64,000 nucleotides of DNA, taken from CALBTQ01 sp036725605. GTDB lineage: Bacteria > Lernaellota > Lernaellaia > Lernaellales > Lernaellaceae. A model generated the notes under the pieces. That model made no database searches. It worked only from the letters and a program-made list of their open reading frames with translations, and was not told where the DNA came from. Shown piece after piece: positions 24,577-33,981 of this stretch. Position 1 is the stretch's first letter; each line of letters starts with the position of its first letter. The position numbers were made by a program, and so were the translations under genes. The DNA lies in the NCBI GenBank assembly GCA_036725605.1, contig DAIMDW010000017.1, positions 71,209 through 135,208 on the forward strand, in the 5' to 3' direction.

Positions 24577-25512
24577 TCACAACGACGGACCGGTCCAAAT
24601 CCACCCCTCGCTGACCATGCATCCCTGGTCGTTGCAATCCATCACCACCAGGCTGATGCGCACGTTGTCGGCGTCGATGACCAGCGTGTACCCCGGTCCG
24701 CTCGCCCGCATCTGCCCTTGGCCGAATTGCCTGGTCCAAGCCAACACGGTTTGTCGCACCCGCTCGGGCGACCAGCGCTCGGCGTAGACCACGCCCACCG
24801 TCGCCAGCCCGTCCGGCTCGCTGAAACCCAGTTCCCACTGAACGCCGTTTTGCGCATCGACCCACTTGCGGCTTTCCTGTCCGGAGAAAAAATCCGACGG
24901 CTCCAGCTTGTGCCCCAGCGTCTCTTCGGCTTCGCCCAGCGACATCCCGAAGCGCAGCTCATGGACGCGCAACCGCTCTACCGCCTTTTTCTGATAGCGT
25001 TGCCGCGAAACGTCCACCCCGCGGTAGATGTCCAGATCGACGAAGGTCGCCGCCGGCGACTCGACGCCCCCCGCGACGAACACCCGCATTTGTTGGGTGC
25101 GAAATTCCAACCACAGCTTTTCGCCCTGCGACAGATCGGCCTCCACCTCGTACCCGCGCGCAAAACGATCCTTGATCGCCAGCATGTCGTCGAGCCCCGC
25201 GCCATCCATGTGCAACCGCACGCGGTAAAGGCGATCATCCCAGAAAGACAGCGCGACCCGCGTGACCGGCTCGGTCAGCCAGTTCGGTTTGACCGCCCGC
25301 CCGGCGAACGGTTGCACCACCGACCAGGTCTGCCCCAGCGGCGTGTCGTTGGTGTCCAGATTGAAATCCTTACCGGCCAGCGCCGCCTTCGCCTCCGCCA
25401 CCGTCATGCCGAAACGCAAACCGCCCAACGCGAACGGCTGACGCACGCCGGGCAGCGACGAGCAGCCGCACACAAGCACGATCAACAACAGTAACGTGAA
25501 ACGAATTTTCAT
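24577..25512 (-). CDS. Hypothetical lipoprotein with duplicated domain
   Basis: A 311-aa protein with a signal peptide and lipobox LVCGC (Cys17). Two similar domains are visible: the first opens GGLRFGMTVAEAKAAL and the second, near residue 190, opens HELRFGMSLGEAEETLG. Each is followed by beta-rich sequence with WSFWDD- or VYAERW-type strands. The repeated 'RFGMs..EA' start is seen in several uncharacterised periplasmic proteins. ATG 25512 overlaps the rtcB stop by 4 bases (ATGA), so it is translationally coupled to rtcB. Function unknown. Confidence 0.78.
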   Translation of the reverse strand: MKIRFTLLLLIVLVCGCSSLPGVRQPFALGGLRFGMTVAEAKAALAGKDFNLDTNDTPLGQTWSVVQPFAGRAVKPNWLTEPVTRVALSFWDDRLYRVRLHMDGAGLDDMLAIKDRFARGYEVEADLSQGEKLWLEFRTQQMRVFVAGGVESPAATFVDLDIYRGVDVSRQRYQKKAVERLRVHELRFGMSLGEAEETLGHKLEPSDFFSGQESRKWVDAQNGVQWELGFSEPDGLATVGVVYAERWSPERVRQTVLAWTRQFGQGQMRASGPGYTLVIDADNVRISLVVMDCNDQGCMVSEGWIWTGPSL

Positions 25513-26945
25513 CCCTTCACCACCGCCAACGGTCGCAGCCGCGCCACCTTGCGCGCGATGCCCGCGCCGTGCATCACCTCGACCACCTGACTGACGTCCT
25601 TGTACGCTTCCGGCATTTCCTCGGCCAACGTGCCGCGCTCGTGCGCCCGCACGACGATCCCCCGCCCGCGCAGTTCCCGGTCGATGTGCCGCCCCTGCGC
25701 CTTTTTCGTCGCCGCCTTGCGCGAGAGCACCCGCCCCGCGCCGTGACATGAACTGCCGAAGGTTTCGTTCATCGCCTTGTCGGTGCCGACCAGCACGTAG
25801 CTGCACCGACCCATGTCGCCGGGCACCAGCACCGGCTGACCGACCGCGCGATACGCCTCGGGCACCTCGCGCCGTTGCGGCCCGAAGGCCCGTGTCGCTC
25901 CCTTGCGATGCACGACGAGCTTTTGCCGCTCGCCGCCCACCAGGTGCGTTTCGATCTTGGCGATGTTGTGGGCCACGTCGTACAGCGTGCGCAGACCCAG
26001 TTCGCGCGGCGACAACGACAACGCGGCCAGCACGGCCCGCAGCGCCCGCGCCAACAGAATCTGCCGATTGGCAAACGCGTAGTTCGCCGCCGCGGCCATC
26101 GCCGCAAGGTATTGCCGCCCGGCGTCGCTGGTCGCATGGGCGCAGGCCAATTGGCGGTCGGGCAGCTCGATCCCCTTGGCGCGCACATACTGCGCCATCG
26201 CGCCGAGGCTGTCGTCGCACACCTGGTGCCCCAGGCCGCGGCTGCCGCTGTGGATCATCACCGTCACCTGTCCCGGGCGCAGACCGAAGGCGTCGGCCGC
26301 CGGCGGATCGAAAATCTCGTCGACCACGCCCACTTCCAGAAAATGGTTGCCGCTGCCCAGCGTGCCCAGTTGTCCCGCGCCGCGATCCAACGCGCGCTTG
26401 CCGACCGCCGGCGGATCGGCCCCGGCGAGCGCGCCGCCGTCCTCGATGAACTCCAGGTCCGCCGCTTCGCCGTAGCCCTGCGCCACCGCCCACGCCGCGC
26501 CGTCGCGCAACACGCGCTGCAACTGCTTGTGATTGAGTTTGACGTCGCCGCCCTTGCCCACGCCGGCGGGCACCTGCGCATACAGATAATCGACGATCCG
26601 CGTCAGTTCGTCGCGGATATCCACTTGCTCGAGCCGGGTGACGGCCAGGCGCACGCCGCAGTTGATGTCGTAGCCCACGCCGCCCGGCGACACCACGCCC
26701 TCGTCGGCGTCGAAGGCCGCCACGCCGCCGATGGGAAAGCCGTAACCCCAATGGATGTCCGGCATGGCCAGGCTGGCCGAAACGATGCCCGGCAAATGCG
26801 CCACGTTGCGTACCTGTTTGGCCGCCTCGTCGCGCGCCAGGTCGCGTTCCAGCGTCGCGTCGGCGTAGATGATCCCCGGCACGCGCATCGCGCCGTCGCG
26901 GGGCAATTGCAGGCGGAATTCATCCAGTCGTCGCCAGTCGCTCAT
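25509..26945 (-). CDS. rtcB: RNA-splicing ligase RtcB
   Basis: A 478-aa RtcB, which joins RNA 2',3'-cyclic phosphate (or 3'-phosphate) ends to 5'-OH ends using GTP and Mn. Motifs: MPDIHWGYGFPIGG, GVGYDINCGVRL (metal ligands Asp93 and Cys96), GTLGSGNHFLE, MIHSGSRGLGHQ, AHNIAKIE, LVPGDMG, and SSCHGAGRVLSR with the guanylylated His region. No archease or RtcR regulator gene adjoins. It begins 8 bases after the lipocalin-like gene, and the next gene overlaps its stop. Confidence 0.96.
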   Translation of the reverse strand: MSDWRRLDEFRLQLPRDGAMRVPGIIYADATLERDLARDEAAKQVRNVAHLPGIVSASLAMPDIHWGYGFPIGGVAAFDADEGVVSPGGVGYDINCGVRLAVTRLEQVDIRDELTRIVDYLYAQVPAGVGKGGDVKLNHKQLQRVLRDGAAWAVAQGYGEAADLEFIEDGGALAGADPPAVGKRALDRGAGQLGTLGSGNHFLEVGVVDEIFDPPAADAFGLRPGQVTVMIHSGSRGLGHQVCDDSLGAMAQYVRAKGIELPDRQLACAHATSDAGRQYLAAMAAAANYAFANRQILLARALRAVLAALSLSPRELGLRTLYDVAHNIAKIETHLVGGERQKLVVHRKGATRAFGPQRREVPEAYRAVGQPVLVPGDMGRCSYVLVGTDKAMNETFGSSCHGAGRVLSRKAATKKAQGRHIDRELRGRGIVVRAHERGTLAEEMPEAYKDVSQVVEVMHGAGIARKVARLRPLAVVKG

Positions 26946-26952
26946 CGTTTTC

Positions 26953-28020
26953 TCAATCGGCGAAATACAACATGCTCGCCACGGCGGGCAGCGTTTCGCT
27001 CTCGGTCACTCCATTTTCGGTCACCGTGATCGTCGTGTCCATCTGCATGCGCAGCAGCACGGGCTTGGCGACCAGCAGTTGAATGGCCTTGCGCTCGAAC
27101 GCCGACAGCGAACGGATCGGATCGACGACCTCCGTATAGCGGCCGTTGCGCATCGTGACGGTCACCTGCGCCGTGCCGGCCTGCCCGTGCAGTTCGAACG
27201 CGGTCGGGTGCACGTAGCCTTCCTTCTTCGCCTGGCCCAGCAGTTGGAAGTTCACCGTGCCCGCCGTTTGCGCCGGCGCACCGTCACGCGCCAGCATCAG
27301 CGTGCTCACGAACTTGTCGTCCTTGGTTTTCATCCGGACGAAATTGACCGTCCACTTTTTGCCGTGGATGCGGGTGGACAGCCAATTTTTCGAATAGTCG
27401 AAAAACGATTTGTTCGACCAGGTGTGATCCAGATACCCCAGGCCCGCCGCGTCGTAGGTTTTGCCGTTGACGGTGATCTTCCCGGCGACGCGCCCGCGCG
27501 CCACCAGCCCCGCCCAGTTCCACACGTCCTTCGCGTTGCCCAGCAGCATGCGGCCCGATTGCCGCCGCCACAACGGCGCGGTGGGCGTGACGGTCAGGTC
27601 CAGCGCCACCGGTCCGCGCGGCACGACCAGCCGCACCTGCTCGCCGCTTTTCACCAGGCGCAGATCGCCCATGCGCATGTCCAGCCCGGCGGTCGAGGCG
27701 GTCAGCTCCTTGCGGCTGAATTTGAAATCGTGCGAAACCACCGCGCCTTCGGGCGAATAAAACGCAATGCCCGCGCCCGGCGTGTGATCGCCGAAGCCCG
27801 CGTTGCTGACCATGAACGTGCAAAACAAAAACGCGCCCTCGTCGGTGCGCATGGCCAGCAGGTAGTTTTCCATGTAGGTTTCCGTGTCCATCGGATGCCA
27901 GCCCCAGGCCTGCGCGGGCGTCCAGGTCGCCCGATCGCTAAACGCGATGTTCCCCGCCGCGAGGGCGGCCGTCGCCAACAACAACGCGCACACGGTCAGC
28001 CGTTTAATCCTTGTCGTCAT
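26953..28020 (-). CDS. Secreted CrtC/AttH-type lipocalin-like protein
   Basis: A 355-aa protein starting MTTRIKRLTVCALLLATAALAAG, a signal peptide. The body resembles the double-lipocalin fold of hydroxyneurosporene synthase/AttH proteins: YMENYLLAMRTDEGAFLFCTF, GAGIAFYSPEG, GKTYDAAGLGYLDHTWSNK and NWLSTRIHGKKWTVNFVRM. No carotenoid genes are near, so a role as hydratase is not supported; lipid or hydrophobic ligand binding is a guess. ATG 28020 lies inside the end of the thioesterase gene (17-base overlap) with GGAG 7 bases upstream. Confidence 0.78.
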   Translation of the reverse strand: MTTRIKRLTVCALLLATAALAAGNIAFSDRATWTPAQAWGWHPMDTETYMENYLLAMRTDEGAFLFCTFMVSNAGFGDHTPGAGIAFYSPEGAVVSHDFKFSRKELTASTAGLDMRMGDLRLVKSGEQVRLVVPRGPVALDLTVTPTAPLWRRQSGRMLLGNAKDVWNWAGLVARGRVAGKITVNGKTYDAAGLGYLDHTWSNKSFFDYSKNWLSTRIHGKKWTVNFVRMKTKDDKFVSTLMLARDGAPAQTAGTVNFQLLGQAKKEGYVHPTAFELHGQAGTAQVTVTMRNGRYTEVVDPIRSLSAFERKAIQLLVAKPVLLRMQMDTTITVTENGVTESETLPAVASMLYFAD

Positions 28021-28438
28021 ACGCACGCTCCTCGGCCAGTTCCCGCAGGGATTGAATGAACTCGCGCGGCGGCCGGCGCAACGCCCCGCCCGCGTTGGTG
28101 AACGCATGCCGCGTGTAGCCGCTCACGCACAGGTCGCCGTTGGCGCCCCACACGCGATACTCGAAGCGGATCGACGCCTGCTTCACCCACTTCGTGCTGA
28201 GCCAGACCTCGATTTGCAATTCCTCGTCGTAGCGTGCCGGACGCTTGTGTTGCAGATGCGTTTCGACGACGACGATCATGTACTCGCGCGCGATCATCTC
28301 GGTCGGCGGCAGCGAAAACGCGCGAAACCATTCGCCGCGCGCCCGATCCAGCAGCCGCAGGTAATTGGCGTAATACACGATGCCCAGCGCGTCGGTATCG
28401 CCGAAAATCACCCGGTACGGCACGTGCAATGTGGCCAT
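28004..28438 (-). CDS. Acyl-CoA thioesterase, 4HBT/YbgC family
   Basis: A 144-aa hotdog-fold protein. The active-site segment GDTDALGIVYYANYLRLLDRARGEW (split here: GDTDALGIVYYANY, then LRLLDRARGEW) is typical of YbgC-like thioesterases, with Asp16 the likely catalytic residue. Members hydrolyse short- to medium-chain acyl-CoA and often sit near envelope genes. ATG 28438 is 9 bases from AAGGA; a TTG at 28444 is a weaker option. First gene of the operon thioesterase, lipocalin-like, rtcB, lipoprotein. Confidence 0.9.
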   Translation of the reverse strand: MATLHVPYRVIFGDTDALGIVYYANYLRLLDRARGEWFRAFSLPPTEMIAREYMIVVVETHLQHKRPARYDEELQIEVWLSTKWVKQASIRFEYRVWGANGDLCVSGYTRHAFTNAGGALRRPPREFIQSLRELAEERAYDDKD

Positions 28439-28772
28439 GCGCAAATCCTTCCCGCGTTGCGTTTTCCCGATCTTACAGGGAAGCGCCGCGTTTTTCGAGC
28501 CGCGATCCGCAAATGCTTCATTTCGTTTTCATGTTGTGCTATGGTAGGCGCGCGTTCGTCGATGAACGCCCATTACGAGGATTTTTTGGACGCTGTCGTA
28601 TTCCATTGAGGCCGCGGGTTGAGCACCGGAAAAGGCGGATCGGTCGTCGCATCCGGGCACGCGACAAATCAGCTCCCAACCATCGCGGTCATCGTCTTGT
28701 GCCGGCGAGTCGTATCTCGTCCGGCGATCAATTGAATTGCGTTTTTTCAACGAGCAAATGGAGTACGAAACC
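28439..28772. other. Intergenic region between divergent thioesterase and rsgA
   Basis: About 330 bases. It contains one candidate plus-strand promoter (28517-28545) and no supported gene. A 15-codon open frame at 28562-28609 lacks a ribosome-binding site and is not called. Confidence 0.35.
28517..28545 (+). promoter_or_regulatory. Candidate extended -10 promoter for rsgA
   Basis: TGCTATGGT (TG-N-TATGGT) with the -10 at 28540-28545, and TTCATT at 28517-28522, 17 bases upstream. Moderate match; it would give a leader of about 220 bases. Confidence 0.4.
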
Positions 28773-29846
28773 ATGACACCCTTGTCCGAACTGGGCTGGA
28801 ATCAATATTTCGCCGACCAATGGGAACGACTGAACGCGCCACAGCTCATCCCGGCGCGCATCGCCGCCGAACACCTTGGCGCCTATGACGTGTGGACCGC
28901 CGCCGGCGAGGGACCGGCGCACCTGGCCGGTCGCTTGCGGCATCAACTGGAAGACGGGCAACTGCCCGGCGTGGGCGACTGGGTGCTGCTCGGCCACGAA
29001 CCGACCGCCAACAGCCTTGCGCTCATCGAGCACGTGTTCGAGCACCGCACCCAATTCGTGCGCGGCGCCGCCGGGCGCGAAACGCGCACGCAAATCGTCG
29101 CCGCCAACGTCGATCTGGTGATGATCGTCTGCGGCCTCGACGCCGATTACAACCTGCGACGCATCGAGCGCTATCTTGCCCTGGTCTGGGCCGGCGGCGC
29201 GCAACCCCTGATCGTGCTCAACAAGGCCGACCTCTGCGAAAATCTGCCCGAGACGACTTTCGCGGTCGAAATGCGCTGCCCCGGCGCGGCGGTGATCGCC
29301 GTCAGCGCGTTGCATCACGACGGCCTGGCGACGATCCGCACGCACATTCGCTCCGGCGTCACCGTGGCGTTGGTCGGTTCGTCGGGCGCCGGCAAGACCA
29401 CGCTGGTCAACGCCCTGCTCGGCGAGCAGCGGATGGCCACCCACGAGGTGCGCGCCCGCGACGGTCGCGGCATGCACACGACCACCCATCGCCAGTTGAC
29501 GCTGCTGCCCGACGGCGGCCTGCTGCTGGACACCCCCGGCATGCGCGAGTTGCAACTGCCCGACGATGCGGGGCTCGACGACGTTTTCGCCGACATCCGC
29601 GAGTTGGCCGCCGGGTGCCGCTTCAGCGATTGTACGCACGACACCGAACCGGGTTGCGCGGTCATAGCGGCGGTCGAACAGGGCGTCCTCTCGGCCGAGC
29701 GCCTCGAACATTTCCGCCAACTGCAACGCGAGGCGCAAGCCTACGAGCGGCGGCACGACAGTCGCCTGCGCAAGCAAAATGCCCGCCTGTGGGGACAGTT
29801 GCAGCGCGAGGGCCAGTACATCCGCCGCAAAAAGTGGGGAAAATGA
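28773..29846 (+). CDS. rsgA: Ribosome small-subunit-dependent GTPase RsgA
   Basis: A 357-aa circularly permuted GTPase that checks late 30S subunit maturation. Order of motifs fits: N-terminal OB domain (GVGDWVLLGHEP), G4 NKADL, then G1 GSSGAGKTTLVNALLG, G3 DTPGMREL, and the C-terminal zinc finger GCRFSDCTHDTEPGC. ATG 28773 (MTPLSELGW) follows GGAG by 9 bases; an ATG at 28758 would add five residues. Directly followed by repeat copy C and a terminator. Confidence 0.95.
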   Translation: MTPLSELGWNQYFADQWERLNAPQLIPARIAAEHLGAYDVWTAAGEGPAHLAGRLRHQLEDGQLPGVGDWVLLGHEPTANSLALIEHVFEHRTQFVRGAAGRETRTQIVAANVDLVMIVCGLDADYNLRRIERYLALVWAGGAQPLIVLNKADLCENLPETTFAVEMRCPGAAVIAVSALHHDGLATIRTHIRSGVTVALVGSSGAGKTTLVNALLGEQRMATHEVRARDGRGMHTTTHRQLTLLPDGGLLLDTPGMRELQLPDDAGLDDVFADIRELAAGCRFSDCTHDTEPGCAVIAAVEQGVLSAERLEHFRQLQREAQAYERRHDSRLRKQNARLWGQLQREGQYIRRKKWGK

Positions 29847-29860
29847 AACAGGTCATCCCC

Positions 29861-29957
29861 GGTGGCACTGACACGCCGAACGCAGTGAGGCCTATCAGTG
29901 TTTGTGCAAAAAACTGAAAAACTCGCTCGCTTCGCTTGCTCGCGTATCAGTGCCACC
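29861..29957 (+). repeat. Dispersed palindromic repeat, copy C (97 bp)
   Basis: Begins GGTGGCACTGA and ends TCAGTGCCACC, perfect 11-bp inverted ends; including mismatches the arms pair over about 16 bases, and the interior (CGAACGCAGTGAGG against CTCGCTTCGCTTG) can continue the stem. Exactly the same length as copy B. Located 14 bases after the rsgA stop. Confidence 0.87.
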
Positions 29958-29977
29958 GGCCCACGGAGAATAAAGAG

Positions 29978-30013
29978 AAAACGGGGATATACAGGAATCG
30001 TGTCCCCGTTTTT
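29978..30013 (+). terminator. Rho-independent terminator after rsgA
   Basis: AAAACGGGGA pairs with TCCCCGTTTT across a 15-base loop, followed by T; it could work in both directions. Confidence 0.75.
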
Positions 30014-30051
30014 ATGCTTCAACCATCTTCTCGCATCCTGTGGATAAGTTC

Positions 30052-30079
30052 TTGCGTAACGAAGGTTTTTTGGTAAAAT
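30052..30079 (+). promoter_or_regulatory. Promoter for the divIVA operon
   Basis: TTGCGT (30052-30057) and TAAAAT (30074-30079), spacing 16, with the start codon 33 bases further on. Confidence 0.55.
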
Positions 30080-30111
30080 GCACGCGATCTCATACCAGGC
30101 GCGGAGGGATT

Positions 30112-30612
30112 ATGAAAATCACGCCGCTGGACATCCAGCAACAGCAATTCAAAAAAGTGCGCAACCGCTACGACGCCGGCGAGGTGGATAGTTTCCTGGA
30201 CATGGTCCGCATCGAGATGGAAGACATCCTGCGCGAAAACGCGGCCCTCAACGAGGAGCTCAAGCGCACCAAGAGCCGGCTCAGCGAGTTGATCGAGCAC
30301 GAAAAGACGCTGAAGGACGCGATTATCTCCACGCAGCGCGTCGCCGAGGACATCAAGGCCAACGCGCAGAAAGAGGCGGAAATCATCATCGCCGAAGCGC
30401 GGCTGGACGCCGACAAGCTCGTCGGCAACGCCCACGATCAGATCCGCAAGCTCAACGAAGACGTGCAGGAACTGCGGCGCATGCGCGTGCGCGTCGAGGC
30501 CGAAATGAAGGCCCTGCTCGAATCGCATCTCAGCCTGCTGGAGGCCTCGTCCGAGAGCGCTAAGCGGCATGAGGAAGAGGCTGAAAAAGTGGCGATCATG
30601 GGCCGCAAGTGA
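30112..30612 (+). CDS. DivIVA-domain coiled-coil protein
   Basis: A 166-aa protein with the DivIVA N-terminal motif ITPLDIQQQQFKKVRNRYDAGEVDSFLDMV (split: ITPLDIQQQQFKKV, then RYDAGEVDSFLDMV), followed by a continuous coiled coil from about residue 35 to the end. DivIVA proteins bind curved membrane and organise poles or division sites; in deltaproteobacteria-like groups the role is less clear. GGAGGGAT precedes ATG 30112. First gene of a three-gene set with 4-base overlaps to the DUF167 and peptidase genes. Confidence 0.88.
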   Translation: MKITPLDIQQQQFKKVRNRYDAGEVDSFLDMVRIEMEDILRENAALNEELKRTKSRLSELIEHEKTLKDAIISTQRVAEDIKANAQKEAEIIIAEARLDADKLVGNAHDQIRKLNEDVQELRRMRVRVEAEMKALLESHLSLLEASSESAKRHEEEAEKVAIMGRK

Positions 30613-30899
30613 GTCCCTGCCTCGCCGAGAAACCGACCGGCTCCCAACTGAAAATCCGCGTCACTCCCAAAGCGAGCGCCGATCGCCTCGGTCCGGTGCA
30701 CGGCGACGAATTGAAGGTCGCCATCACCACCGCGGCGGAAAAAGGCAAAGCCAACGCCCACGTGCTCAAGCTGCTGGCCAAGAAACTCGGCGTGGCCAAA
30801 ACGGCGATCGAGATCGTTGCCGGCGAAACCGATCGCCACAAAACGTTGCTCATCGCGGGCTTGTCTCCCGACGAGGTCCGCAGCAAATTGGAATTATGA
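30609..30899 (+). CDS. DUF167 (YggU) family protein
   Basis: A 96-aa protein with family signatures LKIRVTPKASADRLG, LKVAITTAAEKGKANAHVLKLLAKKLGV and GETDRHKTLLIAG. The function is unknown; YggU genes commonly neighbour divIVA and yggT. The GTG start overlaps the divIVA stop by 4 bases (GTGA). Confidence 0.92.
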   Translation: MSPCLAEKPTGSQLKIRVTPKASADRLGPVHGDELKVAITTAAEKGKANAHVLKLLAKKLGVAKTAIEIVAGETDRHKTLLIAGLSPDEVRSKLEL

Positions 30900-31825
30900 A
30901 TCGTCACGCTTCGCGAATGTTCGCCCTGTGCGCCCTGTTGCTGTTGCTGCCGGCGACGGCCGGGGCGGAAACCGGCTGGGCGAGCCTAGCCACCGAGCAC
31001 TTCGACATCCGCTATCCGCCCGACGAAACGCGCGGCGCGCAGGTCTTCGCCGCGTACGCGGAAAAAACGCAACGGCACGTCGCCGCCGAATTCGGCGTGC
31101 CCCTCGAAGGGAAAGTGACCGTTTTCCTTGCGCCGGACCGCGAAACCTTCACCCAGCTTCAGCCGCGCAACCACGTGCCCGAATGGGCGATCGGCACCGC
31201 CTTGTTGAAACGCAACACGATCGTCATGTTTTCCCCGCGCGGCACGATCAAGGAAAGCGTGCGCGCCGACGCCGCGCAGGTCTTTGCGCATGAACTGGCG
31301 CACATCGAACTGGACCGCCTTGCCGACGGCCGCTATCTGCCGCGTTGGTTTCAGGAGGGCGTCGCGCAGTTGGTCGCCCGCGAATGGCGCACCGGCGACT
31401 CTTTCCGCCTGAGCATAGCGGTGCTGGTCGACCGGCTCATTCCGCTGGCGAACCTCGGTGCGCATTGGCCGAAATCCTCCAGCCGCGCCAAGCTGGCGTA
31501 CGTCGAATCGCTGAGCGTGGTGATTTACCTGCGCACCAATTTGTTCCTCACGCCGTTGTTGGCGCGGATCGCCGCCGGCGAATCCTTTCACGACGCGCTG
31601 ATCGAGGCGACCGGCCGCGACTTGTTCGCGCTGGAAGCGGATTGGCAACGCTTTTTGCATCGTCGCCAGACGTGGATGCTGCTGCTCGACGACGGTTGCA
31701 TCTGGGTGTTCGCCGCTATCGTGTTGTTCGCCGGCTACTTGCTGGTGCGCGCCCGCCGGCGGCGCAAGTACGAAACGCTCGACGACGACCTGCACCCCAA
31801 GCCGCGCAAACCGCTTTATCATTAA
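30896..31825 (+). CDS. Membrane-anchored gluzincin-type metallopeptidase (peptidase MA-like)
   Basis: A 309-aa protein with a signal peptide (MFALCALLLLLPATAGA), the zinc motif HELAH (His132, Glu133, His136), a downstream Glu in RWFQEGVAQ (Glu154) as probable third ligand, and a C-terminal membrane segment (CIWVFAAIVLFAGYLLV) followed by a basic tail. The peptidase domain is therefore expected outside the cytoplasmic membrane. ATG 30896 overlaps the DUF167 stop by 4 bases. Substrate unknown; the divIVA context hints at envelope work (inference). Confidence 0.83.
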   Translation: MNRHASRMFALCALLLLLPATAGAETGWASLATEHFDIRYPPDETRGAQVFAAYAEKTQRHVAAEFGVPLEGKVTVFLAPDRETFTQLQPRNHVPEWAIGTALLKRNTIVMFSPRGTIKESVRADAAQVFAHELAHIELDRLADGRYLPRWFQEGVAQLVAREWRTGDSFRLSIAVLVDRLIPLANLGAHWPKSSSRAKLAYVESLSVVIYLRTNLFLTPLLARIAAGESFHDALIEATGRDLFALEADWQRFLHRRQTWMLLLDDGCIWVFAAIVLFAGYLLVRARRRRKYETLDDDLHPKPRKPLYH

Positions 31826-31827
31826 AA

Positions 31828-31856
31828 GAAAAAGGCCGACGCGCATGGCGCCGGCC
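31828..31856 (-). terminator. Terminator of the thioredoxin-fold lipoprotein gene
   Basis: On the minus strand GGCCGGCGC and GCGTCGGCC pair with one mismatch around a short loop, followed by TTTTTCTTTT. It lies between two convergent genes. Confidence 0.65.
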
Positions 31857-31876
31857 CGTTCCGATTTCGTCTCAGA

Positions 31877-32965
<1,089 letters not shown>

Positions 32966-33090
32966 ACCTTGTCCTCCGAGTTTTTTCACACGAACCGCAC
33001 GCGCGATTGTAGCGGCTTATGTTAACCTTGACCATCCCCCCGTCAACAAGCAAACTAGCTACGATATTTTTTTATTTCGGCGGCGGGGCA

Positions 33091-33981
33091 ATGAGCGAAC
33101 TCTCTGTGATTATCGCGGCTTATCAGGCCGAAGCGACGCTGGCGCAAACGCTTCGTTCGCTGCGGGACTGCGAAAACGGCGAGCAAGCTCAGGTCATCGT
33201 GGTCGACGACGGCAGTTCCGACAACACCGCCGCCGTTGCCGAGCAAGCCGGCGTCGTCGTCCTGCGCCGCCCGCATCAGGGACGCGCCGCCGCGCTCAAC
33301 GCCGGCCTGGCCGCCGCGCAAGGAAAGTGGATCTTCTTCATCGACGCCGATTGCCTCGCGCCCGCGACCTGGTACCGCGACACCCTCGCCCACCTGGGCG
33401 ATTACGACGGTCTCGGCGGCAACCTGCACCCCAGCGCCTTCACCGCCGTCGAACTGGCCAAGGTGCTGCGCTACGTCGAGGAGTTCGAGCGCGACATCAT
33501 TTTAAAGAACGCCTACGACGGCGTGTGCCTCAACGGCAACAACATGATGATCCGCCGCGAGGCGCTCGCGACCGTCGGCGGCTTCGACGAAGGCTACGTG
33601 CACGGCGCCGACGCCGACCTCACCCGGCGCTTGCTGGCGGCCGGATATCATCTGCTGCGCACGACGAAAACGCACACCGTTCATTTGAAGATCGATACGC
33701 TACGCTCGTTCCTGCGTACGATGTGGCGGCGCGGCTCGACCGTCCGCTTCGGCATGGATTCCGGTGCGGAAAACGCACTGACCCTCACGCGGGCGCTGTT
33801 GCTCTCGCCGCTGAAATGGTTGGCGGTCGATCTGATGCGCGTGCCGCGCCTGCGGGTGTTCGGCAAACAGGTCGATCCGCTCCGCGCCTGGCTGGCCCCG
33901 TGGATCAACCTGCTGGGCGGTTGGGCGACGGGCCTGGGGCGCATTCATTTTTATCGGCGTTTTCGGCGGGAGCGGTCATGA
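33091..33981 (+). CDS. Glycosyltransferase family 2
   Basis: A 296-aa GT-A enzyme: SVIIAAYQAEATL, VVDDGSSDNT (nucleotide-sugar binding), the DxD-like FIDADCLAP, and GADADLTRRLLAAGY at the acceptor/catalytic position. A C-terminal hydrophobic segment (WLAPWINLLGGWATGLGRI) may touch the membrane. It probably extends or starts the lipid-linked repeat unit; sugar not predictable. ATG 33091 gives the standard N-terminus MSELSVIIA. First gene of the surface-polysaccharide operon. Confidence 0.9.
   Translation: MSELSVIIAAYQAEATLAQTLRSLRDCENGEQAQVIVVDDGSSDNTAAVAEQAGVVVLRRPHQGRAAALNAGLAAAQGKWIFFIDADCLAPATWYRDTLAHLGDYDGLGGNLHPSAFTAVELAKVLRYVEEFERDIILKNAYDGVCLNGNNMMIRREALATVGGFDEGYVHGADADLTRRLLAAGYHLLRTTKTHTVHLKIDTLRSFLRTMWRRGSTVRFGMDSGAENALTLTRALLLSPLKWLAVDLMRVPRLRVFGKQVDPLRAWLAPWINLLGGWATGLGRIHFYRRFRRERS

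Noticed and set aside
28562..28609. 15-codon leader peptide before rsgA
   Set aside because: No Shine-Dalgarno, no codon run suggesting attenuation and no hairpin after it.
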